Positions 22,582 through 30,049 of a DNA stretch of 37,768 bases are shown here, piece by piece (the stretch's first letter is position 1; each line of letters opens with the position of its first letter). Below the pieces are notes generated by a model. That model was not told where the DNA came from, did not search any database, and was given only the letters and a program-made list of their open reading frames with translations. The stretch spans positions 1-37,768 of the forward strand of contig CALIHR010000002.1 of the NCBI GenBank assembly GCA_938020505.1, written 5' to 3'. A program made the translations under genes and the position numbers. This DNA is from an uncultured Actinobaculum sp. GTDB lineage: Bacteria; Actinomycetota; Actinomycetes; Actinomycetales; Actinomycetaceae.

Positions 22582-23126
22582 AGGACAAACCGTTTCGCAC
22601 GGTTGGTATCTTCGACAAGGGATACGACATCGAGGAAGTCGATGATTTCCTCCGCAGGGCGAAGGACGCCTACAACGGGCCGCTGACTCCGGCTTTCGAC
22701 GAAAACACCGTGCGGAACGCCGCCTTCAGCAGGGCGCGCGGCGGATACGTGCCCGCTGAGATCGACGACGCGCTCGACAGGCTGGAGGCCGCCTTCGTCC
22801 AAAAGCGGAGGGCCCTGGTCGTTGCGGACCGGGGCGAGAAAGCCTGGCTGAACACCACGTATCAGGACGCCAAGAGCCTCTATCCGCGGCTATTGCGCCC
22901 GGTGGGCCGCAGATTCCGCGAGGCGGACGGATGGGGCTACTCGAAGGTCGAGGTCGACGAGCTCATCGACAGGCTCTCCGACTACTTCGACGGAAAAACC
23001 GATCTGTCGGCGCGCGAGGTGCGCGAAGCCGTCTTCGGCTCCGCGAAGGACAATCACGCCTACGACGAGTCGGTCGTCGACGTCTACCTCGAACGCGCAG
23101 CGAGCGTTCTCCTGTCGGTCGAGTGA
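22578..23126 (+). CDS. Small protein made of four DivIVA-type motifs
   Basis: This 182-residue protein carries DivIVA-type motifs of the form F-x-GY-x-EVDxFLxR. The clearest is FRTVGIFDKGYDIEEVDDFL (6-25); related copies lie at about 45-73 (GGYVPAEIDDALDRLEAAF), 112-137 (GWGYSKVEVDELIDRLSDYF) and 148-178 (YDESVVDVYLERA). True DivIVA/Wag31 has one such N-terminal domain followed by a long coiled coil, absent here. The repeat architecture suggests a multivalent membrane- or division-site-associated protein, but this is inference. It is chained to rlmN (ATGA) and to dxr (TGATG), so it is co-expressed with both. Confidence 0.8.
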   Translation: MKDKPFRTVGIFDKGYDIEEVDDFLRRAKDAYNGPLTPAFDENTVRNAAFSRARGGYVPAEIDDALDRLEAAFVQKRRALVVADRGEKAWLNTTYQDAKSLYPRLLRPVGRRFREADGWGYSKVEVDELIDRLSDYFDGKTDLSAREVREAVFGSAKDNHAYDESVVDVYLERAASVLLSVE

Positions 23127-24469
23127 TGGCGGGTTCACAGCGCGGGGTGGTTCTCTTGGGGTCCACCGGTTCCATCGGCACACAGGCGCTCGACGTCGTT
23201 GCGCGAAACCCGGAGGATTTTCGCATTCTCGCGCTCGGCGCGGGGGGGAGAAACGTCGATTTGCTTGCCCGCCAGGCCGTGCAATTCGGCGCGAAGGTCG
23301 TGGCGGTCGCCGATCCGTCCGCGGAAACGGCCCTCGCAAAGGCGCTTTCGGCCTATGCCTCTGCCGGAAGTTCGTTCGACGCGCGCGTTTCCGCACGCCC
23401 CTCCGCAGACGATTCGTCCTTTGCGCGGGCCGCCGATCCTTCCGCCGCCTACTCGGCCGAGGCCGCCGCCGAGTCTGCCCACAGCCTCGACGGCCGACTG
23501 CCGGACATCGTCTCCGGCCCGTCGGCGATGTCCGCGATAGCCTCCATGGCGGGGGAGGACGACGTGGTCCTCAACGGCGTCACCGGCTCGATCGGCCTGG
23601 CGCCCACCCTCGCAGCGCTGCGGTCGGGAGCGACGCTGGCCCTGGCGAACAAGGAGTCCCTCGTCGTCGGAGGCCCCCTCGTCGGCCAGGCGGCGGCCCG
23701 GCCCGGCCAGATCGTCCCCGTGGACTCGGAGCATTCGGCCATAGCCCAGGCCCTTTCGTCCGGGCGGCATCGCAAAGGCTTGACGAGCCCCGTCGTCGAC
23801 GGTTCGACGGAAGTGCGGCGGATCGTCCTGACGGCCTCCGGCGGGCCCTTCCGGGGCAAGACGAGGGCCGAGCTGGCCGACGTCACCGCGGAGCAGGCGC
23901 TCGCCCATCCGACGTGGAACATGGGGCCGGTCGTCACCGTCAACTCCTCGACCCTCATGAACAAGGCGCTCGAGCTCATTGAGGCGGCCTGCCTTTTCGA
24001 CGTCGCCCCCGACGACATCGTCCCCGTCGTCCACCCCCAATCCGTGGTGCACTCGATGGTCGAATTCCGCGACGGATCGACGATCGCCCAGGCGTCGCCT
24101 CCGGATATGCGGCTGCCCATCGCGCTCGGGCTGTCCTGGCCCCGGCGGCTTGCCGACGTCGTCCCAGCGAACGACTGGGACAAGCCGGCGGCGTGGACGT
24201 TCGAGCCGCTCGACGACGAGACCTTTCCCGCGATCGGCCTGGCGCGAGCCGCGCTTGCGCAATCGCCGCTGCACCCCGCCGTCTTCAACGCCGCCAACGA
24301 GGAATGCGTCGAAGCCTTCCTGCGCGGGCGGCTCGCCTATCTCGCAGTCGTCGATACCGTCGCCGACGTGTTGGAAGCTTTCGAGGCAATCGACGAACCG
24401 AGTTACGAAAGCGTGCTCGAGGCCGACCGATGGGCCCGCGCCCGCGCCCGCGAGACGATGGGAGTCTGA
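23126..24469 (+). CDS. dxr: 1-deoxy-D-xylulose 5-phosphate reductoisomerase
   Basis: Dxr commits carbon to the MEP isoprenoid pathway (DXP to MEP, NADPH-dependent). The 447-residue protein has VVLLGSTGSIGTQALDVV, LALANKESLVVGG, PVDSEHSAI, SGGPFRGKTRAELADV, TWNMGPVVTVNSSTLMNKAL followed by ELIEA, and HPQSVVHSMVEF. Residues about 77-122 are an Ala/Ser-rich insertion not found in typical Dxr (usual length near 400). Its start overlaps the preceding stop by one base and its stop overlaps rseP likewise (TGATG). ispG, a later enzyme of the same pathway, lies downstream of the membrane-protein array. Confidence 0.96.
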   Translation: MAGSQRGVVLLGSTGSIGTQALDVVARNPEDFRILALGAGGRNVDLLARQAVQFGAKVVAVADPSAETALAKALSAYASAGSSFDARVSARPSADDSSFARAADPSAAYSAEAAAESAHSLDGRLPDIVSGPSAMSAIASMAGEDDVVLNGVTGSIGLAPTLAALRSGATLALANKESLVVGGPLVGQAAARPGQIVPVDSEHSAIAQALSSGRHRKGLTSPVVDGSTEVRRIVLTASGGPFRGKTRAELADVTAEQALAHPTWNMGPVVTVNSSTLMNKALELIEAACLFDVAPDDIVPVVHPQSVVHSMVEFRDGSTIAQASPPDMRLPIALGLSWPRRLADVVPANDWDKPAAWTFEPLDDETFPAIGLARAALAQSPLHPAVFNAANEECVEAFLRGRLAYLAVVDTVADVLEAFEAIDEPSYESVLEADRWARARARETMGV

Positions 24470-25770
24470 TGTCAATCCTGGGAATCCTCTTCCTTGTACT
24501 GGGCTTGCTGATTTCTGTGGGAATCCACGAACTCGGCCATATGATCCCCGCCAAGAAGTTTGGGGTGAAGGTTTCTCAGTACTTCATCGGCTTCGGCCCC
24601 ACCCTGTGGTCGAAGAAAGCCGGCGGAACGGAATACGGGATCAAGGCGCTGCCTCTGGGCGGATTTGTGAAGATCGCGGGCATGATTCCGCCGGGCAGGC
24701 CCGGGCGCAAAGAGCTCGGCAGGCGGGGCAAGCTCACGCTGGCCGAGGAGGCGCGCCGCGAAAGCGCCTCCGAAATCGGACCGGGCGAGGAGGCGCAGGC
24801 GTTTTGGCGGCTTTCGGCTCCGAAGAAGCTCATCGTCATGTTCGGCGGGCCGCTGACGAACCTCGTTTTGTGCTTCGTGTGTCTGACGATCGTCGTATGC
24901 GGGATCGGGCTTCCCAAAGCCACGTCGACGGTCGGGAAAGTCGTGCCTTGCGTGACCCAGAAATCCGAGTGCACGGCTTCTGACCCTCGGTCGCCGGCGG
25001 CTGAGGCTGGTCTGCGCGCGGGTGACGAGATCATCTCCTGGGGCGGGCGCGCCGTCAAGGATTGGAAGGAGATCCAAGCGGCGATCGCCGAGGGCGGCGC
25101 CGACAAGGTCGACGTCGTCGTCCGGCGCGGCGGAGCGACGACGACGCTGAGCGTCACCCCGATCGCGACGAAGCGGCCGAAGGCCGACGCCTCCGGGAAT
25201 CCCGTCAAGGACGCCAGGGGCGAAACGGTCTACGAGATCAAGCCCTACGTGGGCATTTCTCCCACGCACGAACGCCGGTCCGACTCCCTGACGCGGGTTC
25301 CCGGAATGGCCCTCGAGCAGGCGGGAGGGACGGCCAAAGCGCTCGCCCGGCTTCCCGTGGGCCTGTGGCAAACCGCCCGAAGCGTTGTGACGGGCGAGGA
25401 GCGATCCGCCTCGGGCGTCGTCGGGATCGTCGGCGTCGCCGACCTGGCGGGGGACATTGCCTCGGTGCAGGCCAAGTCTTACGACTGGCCGGCGCGCCTC
25501 GGCGATCTTCTCCTGTTGCTCGGCTCGCTCAACATGACGCTCTTCATCTTCAATCTCATCCCCCTCCTTCCGCTCGACGGCGGGCATTTGGCCGGCGCCA
25601 CATTCGAGGGGCTGCGGCGGTCGGTCGCCCGAAGGCGCGGGCGCCCTGACCCAGGCCCGATCGACACCGCGCGCCTCATGCCCCTCAGCTACACCGTCGC
25701 GATCGCCTTCATAGTCATGACCGTCATTCTTGTGGTGGCCGACGTCGTCAACCCGGTCAAGCTTCTGTAA
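24469..25770 (+). CDS. rseP: Site-2 protease RseP/Rip1-type intramembrane metalloprotease
   Basis: This M50 protease cleaves membrane-embedded substrates such as anti-sigma factors. The 433-residue protein has HELGH at 20-24 in the first membrane helix, KALPLGGFVKIAGM, MFGGPLTNLVLCFVCL, one PDZ domain at about 165-225 (SPAAEAGLRAGDEIISWGG), and the second metal-site motif NLIPLLPLDGGHLAGA near residue 365, followed by a last hydrophobic helix. The dxr-rseP-ispG order is the conserved actinobacterial one; here ispG is displaced about 4.3 kb by the array. Confidence 0.95.
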   Translation: MSILGILFLVLGLLISVGIHELGHMIPAKKFGVKVSQYFIGFGPTLWSKKAGGTEYGIKALPLGGFVKIAGMIPPGRPGRKELGRRGKLTLAEEARRESASEIGPGEEAQAFWRLSAPKKLIVMFGGPLTNLVLCFVCLTIVVCGIGLPKATSTVGKVVPCVTQKSECTASDPRSPAAEAGLRAGDEIISWGGRAVKDWKEIQAAIAEGGADKVDVVVRRGGATTTLSVTPIATKRPKADASGNPVKDARGETVYEIKPYVGISPTHERRSDSLTRVPGMALEQAGGTAKALARLPVGLWQTARSVVTGEERSASGVVGIVGVADLAGDIASVQAKSYDWPARLGDLLLLLGSLNMTLFIFNLIPLLPLDGGHLAGATFEGLRRSVARRRGRPDPGPIDTARLMPLSYTVAIAFIVMTVILVVADVVNPVKLL

Positions 25771-25940
25771 CCGAGCCCGCGCCGCGCCGTCCGGCTTAGA
25801 GCGGCCTCTCAGATTGGAGCCGCTGCCCGAAGACCTCGCAGCCGCCGCCCGGCTCCGAGTCGTCTTCCCGAAAACGCAGGCGAGGGCGTTGCTTAGGTGA
25901 TAGTTTTGACGGTGACGGCGCTTTTGGCGTCGCCGCGTTC

Positions 25941-25980
25941 GTGACGTCACTGGGCGCGAGGGTGCTTTAGCGACGTCGCT
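25941..25980 (+). promoter_or_regulatory. Two GACGTC-core palindromes ahead of the membrane array
   Basis: GTGACGTCAC (25941-25950) and AGCGACGTCGCT (25969-25980) are perfect palindromes sharing GACGTC, with centres 29 bp apart. They lie in the 300-bp gap between rseP and the first array gene. A regulator binding both sites is plausible. GACGTC is common in GC-rich DNA, so each alone means little. The rest of this gap (25771-25940) shows only an AGCGGC/GCCGCT inverted repeat near 25800-25824. Confidence 0.35.
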
Positions 25981-26070
25981 TGGCGAGGGCTTCGGGCCTT
26001 GGACGGCCCGAGAGCCGGGGCGTTCGCAGCGACGGGCGATTAAGCGTTGAAACGGCGAGGAGGAACTTCG

Positions 26071-26712
26071 ATGAACGACGAGTCAGCCGCCGGCGGGAAC
26101 TCCGCTGGGGCTCTGGATGTAGAATTGCGCGCCGAAGCGGCGGAAGGGCATTCCAGCGCAGCAATGCCGCAGGCGCGCGCCGGCGTGGTCGCGACGATTG
26201 TGTTCTGGCTTCAGGGGCCATGCCTGCTCCTTTTGCCCTGGGCGGTCATCTTCTTGCCGGGCGGCGCCGACCGGGGCGGGTTCACGATGCTCATTTCCGG
26301 TGTCGTCTTCGCTCCCGCCATGTTCTTCGGCCAGCTGATCACTTTGATTGCAACTGCGATTCACGCCCGACGCGCGGGCATTATGGCGCTCGGAAGGCCG
26401 ACTCTCTGTTGCTTTGCGGCCTACTGCGGTTGCGTCCTCCTCTACACTTTGTCCGCCACAGAGACCGACGACGTAGATACGTACCCCTCGCTTCTCATGA
26501 GAATGGGAGTTTCAAGCGGGACCAGCGCTTCGCTCGTCGACCTTGCGATGCTGGGCGGCGCCGTCATGTTGCTTGTGACGCTGATGGTTTCGCTTGCCGA
26601 CGGGCCAAGGGCCTTGAGGGCCAGGCGCGGGCACACGGGACGCGCCGGCATAGGGGACGCGGGCCAAAGAGACACGGGCCAGGGAGACGCCTCGGACATG
26701 GAAAACCGGTGA
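26071..26712 (+). CDS. Tandem membrane protein 1 (unrecognised four-helix family)
   Basis: Unrecognised 213-residue membrane protein, first of five tandem relatives. An Ala/Glu-rich cytoplasmic-looking N-terminus (about 1-35) is followed by four hydrophobic segments: VVATIVFWLQGPCLLLLPWA, FTMLISGVVFAPAMFFGQLI, PTLCCFAAYCGCVLLYTLSA and LVDLAMLGGAVMLLVTLMVS. Family marks: PGG plus GG between helices 1 and 2, ATAIHARRAG after helix 2, YCGCVLLYTLS in helix 3, and the acidic TETDDVDTYPSLLMRMGV before helix 4. The tail is Gly/Asp/Arg-rich. ATG 26071 follows GAGGAGG at ideal spacing. Closest neighbour in the array is gene 3. No enzymatic motif. Confidence 0.8.
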   Translation: MNDESAAGGNSAGALDVELRAEAAEGHSSAAMPQARAGVVATIVFWLQGPCLLLLPWAVIFLPGGADRGGFTMLISGVVFAPAMFFGQLITLIATAIHARRAGIMALGRPTLCCFAAYCGCVLLYTLSATETDDVDTYPSLLMRMGVSSGTSASLVDLAMLGGAVMLLVTLMVSLADGPRALRARRGHTGRAGIGDAGQRDTGQGDASDMENR

Positions 26713-26813
26713 CTTCGCCGATTCGTCCGGGCCCGCCGGGCAGACGCCCGGGCAGGGATGAAAGCCGGAGGTCCCCGGCGAAATGAAAACGAGGAAAACG
26801 AGGGAGCGGGCAA

Positions 26814-27557
26814 ATGGATGACCGTGCGGAGGACGCCTTCGGCGATCTGCTGGGCGTTTTTTTGCAGAAGGAACGCGAGAAAGAGGCCCGAAGCAAACCA
26901 AACCGTCTGCGTGCGGAGGGAAAGGGCGGAAGCGGGAGGGGATCGGCGATCGCCGGAAAACGAGTTGTCGCGCCCTCTGATCCTCGAGCGCCCGGATGGT
27001 TCGTTCGGTTCATGCTTTTCTTCCAGATCGCGATGATCTATTTTGCGCCTTTCTTGGTTATTTCGGCGCCGAGCGGGTCTGGAGCCGACGTTGTGACGGA
27101 CAAGATTGAAACCTACTTGTTCCTGCCCGTGATGCTTCTCGCTCAGATGCTGATTTTCATGGCGACGATGATGCACGCTGTCTCCAGCGGCGTCTTCGCA
27201 CTCGGCTGCGGCGTATCGACCTTTCTGTGCTCTTATTATGCCTGCGTATTTGCCTATGCGCTCAGCATGGGAGGATCGGGCGAGGCGGGAAGCCGTTCGC
27301 CTTTCCTCCGCAGAATCGGCTTCTCCTTTGAGACCTCGATGTCCGTGGCCGTTTTCAGCCTCTATTTCGGCGCCTTTTCCTTGCTCGTTGCTCTGGTCCT
27401 GTCGTTTTGCGGCAACCAGAATAAGCCCAAGCGTCCAAAGGAGCTTCACGATCGTCCGACGGCGCTTCCGATTTTCGAAGGCTCGGGAACGCGCCGTGTT
27501 CACGGAAGAACCAAGGCTAGCTTGGGAGTTGGCCCCGTCGGGGAAGGATCGGCATGA
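26814..27557 (+). CDS. Tandem membrane protein 2 (same four-helix family, divergent)
   Basis: Unrecognised 247-residue relative. A 60-residue highly charged N-terminus (Lys/Arg/Glu) precedes four hydrophobic segments: FMLFFQIAMIYFAPFLVISA, YLFLPVMLLAQMLIFMATMM, VFALGCGVSTFLCSYYACVF and MSVAVFSLYFGAFSLLVALV. Helix 3 keeps YYACVFAYALSM, and SPFLRRIGF takes the place of YPSLLMRMG; the PGG motif is degenerate (SAPSGSG). The C-terminal 45 residues are basic and polar. GGGAGCGGG precedes the ATG. A 101-bp gap with a small CCGGGC/GCCCGG hairpin (26736-26751) separates it from gene 1; its stop overlaps the gene 3 start (ATGA). Confidence 0.75.
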   Translation: MDDRAEDAFGDLLGVFLQKEREKEARSKPNRLRAEGKGGSGRGSAIAGKRVVAPSDPRAPGWFVRFMLFFQIAMIYFAPFLVISAPSGSGADVVTDKIETYLFLPVMLLAQMLIFMATMMHAVSSGVFALGCGVSTFLCSYYACVFAYALSMGGSGEAGSRSPFLRRIGFSFETSMSVAVFSLYFGAFSLLVALVLSFCGNQNKPKRPKELHDRPTALPIFEGSGTRRVHGRTKASLGVGPVGEGSA

Positions 27558-28132
27558 ACGAAGATTTTTCGGCGTCTGAAATGCGCCTCGCTGAGGCCTC
27601 GCATCGAGAGCGTCGCCGGGGAGGCGGAGGAAAGAAGGGAAAAAGGCGGCCCGGTCGGTTCTCCGTGTTCGCTTATCATGCTCAAGGCCCCGCTGTCTTG
27701 CTCTTGCCTCTGGCGGTGATTTTCGCTCCGGGCGGGCTGGAATACGGCGGGTGGATGATACTCCTGGGATTGCAAATGGCCGTCTGCATGGTCGCCGGCC
27801 AGTCAGCCATCTGGATATCGACGGCGATTCACGCGCGTCGGGTCGGCGTCTTAGCGCTTGGGCGCCTCACTCTTCTGACCCTCATGGCCTATTGCGCGTG
27901 CGTCGTTCTTTATTGCCTGTCGGCCATCGAAGTTGATGACGCTAGGGATTACCCTTCGATCCTTATGAAGATGGGGATGTCAAAAGAGATGACCCATTTC
28001 CTCGCGGAGAACGCCATTCGAATCGGGGCGGCCATGTTGCTGGCGGCTGTGATTGTTTCGCTCGTTGACCGGCCGAAGGTTTCCAAGCGCGGAACTCTTG
28101 ACGGCGAAGAAAAGCCGCTCATATTCTCGTAG
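27554..28132 (+). CDS. Tandem membrane protein 3 (four-helix family)
   Basis: Unrecognised 192-residue protein, the compact version of the family. A basic N-terminus (RRRGGGGKKGKRR) leads into four helices: GPAVLLLPLAVIFAPGG, MILLGLQMAVCMVAGQSAIW, LTLLTLMAYCACVVLYCLSA and IRIGAAMLLAAVIVSLVDRP. It is plainly homologous to gene 1 across the membrane part: LPxAVIFxPGG, ATAIHARR versus STAIHARR, ALGRxT, AYCxCVxLYxLSA, then DYPSILMKMGM. The start overlaps the stop of gene 2, showing that the genes are co-translated. The positive-inside rule puts the N-terminus in the cytoplasm (inference). Confidence 0.8.
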   Translation: MNEDFSASEMRLAEASHRERRRGGGGKKGKRRPGRFSVFAYHAQGPAVLLLPLAVIFAPGGLEYGGWMILLGLQMAVCMVAGQSAIWISTAIHARRVGVLALGRLTLLTLMAYCACVVLYCLSAIEVDDARDYPSILMKMGMSKEMTHFLAENAIRIGAAMLLAAVIVSLVDRPKVSKRGTLDGEEKPLIFS

Positions 28133-28219
28133 ATGCAGGATGTTTGCAAACGCGAGGGTGAGTGTGGAGAAACGTTGCGCTGCACTCCTTCGTCCAACGC
28201 GGAAGGCAGGAGTCATCAC

Positions 28220-28876
28220 ATGCCCGACGATACAAGCAGCTCCGCCGGAGACCCGAATGCGCCCCACGAGCCTGCGCCTCGCGGGTCTGCGCCTCGTGGG
28301 CCGGCTCCTTGCGGCCCGGCGCCCTACGGGCCTGGTCAAGTGGAGAAGACGCACCGATTCTTGAGGTTTCTCTACTTGAGCCAAGTCCCCTTTATCATTC
28401 TTGTGCCTCTAGCCCTCGCCGCTCTTCCAGGAGGCATCGGTTCGAGGGGCGGCGTCTTTGAATACGTAATGTCGGTTCTTGCTCCGATCATGGTCTTCTT
28501 CCAGGCGCTAATCTGGATTGCCACATACATTCGCGCCGACGCCGCCGGGGTGAGGATAGTGTCGAAAGCCGTCGCCTCGCTCCTATGCTTTTACTACGCC
28601 TCCGCCCTGTTGTGCGGCTTGGCTATGTTCGACACCGGGGATTCGTCCCAGGATCGCTGGAACGGTCACTTTGAACCGTCCATATTGGAGCGCTTGGGGG
28701 TGGAGGGCGGCTTCAGCTTCGGACTGGCGATACTCTCCTTTCTGGCAGGCGCAGCGTTCCTGCTCATGACCGCAGTGGCGGCGATGGCCTCCAACCCGCT
28801 GCCGAAAGAACTCCGGTTTCAAAGGAGAAAACCGCAATGGCAGGAGGGGCCGCGAATGCGGCAGGAGGAATTGTGA
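28220..28876 (+). CDS. Tandem membrane protein 4 (four-helix family)
   Basis: Unrecognised 218-residue relative. The N-terminus holds a pentad repeat (APRGSAPRGPAPCGPAPYGP) before four helices: QVPFIILVPLALAALPGG, YVMSVLAPIMVFFQALIWIA, AVASLLCFYYASALLCGLAM and FGLAILSFLAGAAFLLMTAV. It keeps PGG, the post-helix-2 ATYIRADAAG, FYYASALLCGLAMFDTGD and PSILERLGV. I chose ATG 28220 because AGGAG lies upstream at good spacing; an in-frame ATG at 28133 directly abutting the gene 3 stop has no ribosome site. The stop lies inside the repeat zone at the start of gene 5. Confidence 0.75.
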   Translation: MPDDTSSSAGDPNAPHEPAPRGSAPRGPAPCGPAPYGPGQVEKTHRFLRFLYLSQVPFIILVPLALAALPGGIGSRGGVFEYVMSVLAPIMVFFQALIWIATYIRADAAGVRIVSKAVASLLCFYYASALLCGLAMFDTGDSSQDRWNGHFEPSILERLGVEGGFSFGLAILSFLAGAAFLLMTAVAAMASNPLPKELRFQRRKPQWQEGPRMRQEEL

Positions 28877-29970
28877 ACACGGCAGGAGGAGCCATGAACC
28901 AGGTAGGAGGAGAGCAGATTCGAGGCGACGGGGGCGAGTCCGTTCGAAAAGGAAAAGGCGAGAGCGGTCAAGAGGGAGAGGGCGAGCGTCTTCCGGAACG
29001 AAAGGAACGGCCGACGCTCGGCCGCATGTACGGCCTGTATCGGCTGCAGGGCCTTTTGGCATTCGTTGTGCCTCTGGCTTGCCTGGCTTCGTATTACGCG
29101 GCGTACGGGGCAACCGGGGACTCCTCCGACGTCGACATGGTCCTAGCCATGGCCCTGACCATGCTCATCGGGCAGACGGCAGTCTGGATTGCAAGCGCGA
29201 CAAAGGCCCGCAGAATCGGGGTTCTCGGTTTGGGAAGGCCGACGGCCGCCTGCCTTGTCGCCTACTGCGCCTGCGCGTCCTTCGTCGTTGCCTGCCTGGC
29301 CTTCGGCACGAGGCTCTTTCACGTGCGCGGACTCGACCGCGCCGCGGTTCTTCGTCTCGCCGCTCCGGTCATGGTCGTTTTGCTCCTTGCGGCGGTCGCA
29401 TCCGCGCTGGCGAGCGAGCCGACAGCCGACGGGGCCCGAGAATCGCCCACGCCCGTGCGAGGCCAGCCCGGCCCGCCGAGCAGGCAAAGAAAGGGAGGCG
29501 GCCCCGCCGTGTCCGGGCTTCGACGCTTCGTCTACAGGCGCCAAGGCTCGATGACGCTCGGCGTCGTAGCGGCGATCACGCTTATGCCGGGGGGCGTGTG
29601 CAAGAAAGGCTGGATGCTTTTCTTGGGTCTTCTGTTCCTTTCCCCGATCGCGCTTTTCGGCCTTCTGCTCGTGCGGATCGTCACGCGTTCGCGAATGAAG
29701 CGTTCGAACGACGTCGCGCGCGCAATGCCGGCCCCGACGGCCGTTTTCTTGACGGTCGTCTATGCAAGCGCGATCCTTTACGGACTGAGCATGTATGAGA
29801 ACGACGGCGCCGAGGACCATCCCGCGATTTTGGACAACATCGGAGTGCCGACGAGCGTGAGCTTCTTCCTCGTCTCCGTTTCGCTCGTCGCGGGAGGGTT
29901 GAGCCTGCTCGCTGCCGTCGTGAGCCTGGCCTTCGTCAAGCCGGCGCGGGCTTTCACACACGGCGAATGA
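28837..29970 (+). CDS. Tandem membrane protein 5 (two family modules fused, eight helices)
   Basis: Unrecognised 377-residue protein holding two copies of the array module. Module 1 (about 65-205): LQGLLAFVVPLACLASYYAA, MVLAMALTMLIGQTAVWIAS, then ATKARRIGVLGLGRPT and AYCACASFVVACLAFG, with a fourth helix VLRLAAPVMVVLLLAAVASA. A polar linker (about 205-240) follows. Module 2 (about 240-372): LMPGG and KKGWMLFLGLLFL, LLLVRIVTRSRMKR, YASAILYGLSMYENDGAEDH then PAILDNIGV, and a final helix. ATG 28837 follows AAAGGAG by nine bases; the GTG at 28873, which overlaps the gene 4 stop as GTGA, and ATG 28894 are credible alternatives because of the repeated ribosome-site-like sequence. Confidence 0.75.
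   Translation: MAGGAANAAGGIVNTAGGAMNQVGGEQIRGDGGESVRKGKGESGQEGEGERLPERKERPTLGRMYGLYRLQGLLAFVVPLACLASYYAAYGATGDSSDVDMVLAMALTMLIGQTAVWIASATKARRIGVLGLGRPTAACLVAYCACASFVVACLAFGTRLFHVRGLDRAAVLRLAAPVMVVLLLAAVASALASEPTADGARESPTPVRGQPGPPSRQRKGGGPAVSGLRRFVYRRQGSMTLGVVAAITLMPGGVCKKGWMLFLGLLFLSPIALFGLLLVRIVTRSRMKRSNDVARAMPAPTAVFLTVVYASAILYGLSMYENDGAEDHPAILDNIGVPTSVSFFLVSVSLVAGGLSLLAAVVSLAFVKPARAFTHGE
28840..28902 (+). repeat. Three 21-bp units, each with an AGGAGG site, at the start of array gene 5
   Basis: Units at 28840-28860, 28861-28881 and 28882-28902, with a partial fourth from 28903, each begin GCAGGAGG (GTAGGAGG in the last) and encode heptads like AGG-x-x-N-x. In units 2 and 3 the AGGAGG is followed four bases later by an in-frame GTG (28873) or ATG (28894); unit 1 has only an out-of-frame ATG. 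Confidence 0.8.
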
Positions 29971-30036
29971 AATCGCAGAGGCTGATTCTCCCGTCACACA
30001 GACAGGCCCGAGATCACATCGTCGCGGTTCGCGTGG

Positions 30037-30042
30037 GATACT
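30037..30042 (+). promoter_or_regulatory. Leaderless-type extended -10 for ispG
   Basis: GATACT preceded by TGG is an extended -10 form (five of six matches to TATACT). Seven bases separate it from the GTG at 30050, and no Shine-Dalgarno lies in between, so the transcript probably begins at the start codon. It gives ispG its own promoter after the array. Confidence 0.45.
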
Positions 30043-30049
30043 TGGACGC

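Noticed and set aside
28133..28219. N-terminal extension of array gene 4 from ATG 28133
   Set aside because: No ribosome site, abuts the previous stop, and the added residues are Cys-rich and unlike the other tails; ATG 28220 has AGGAG.
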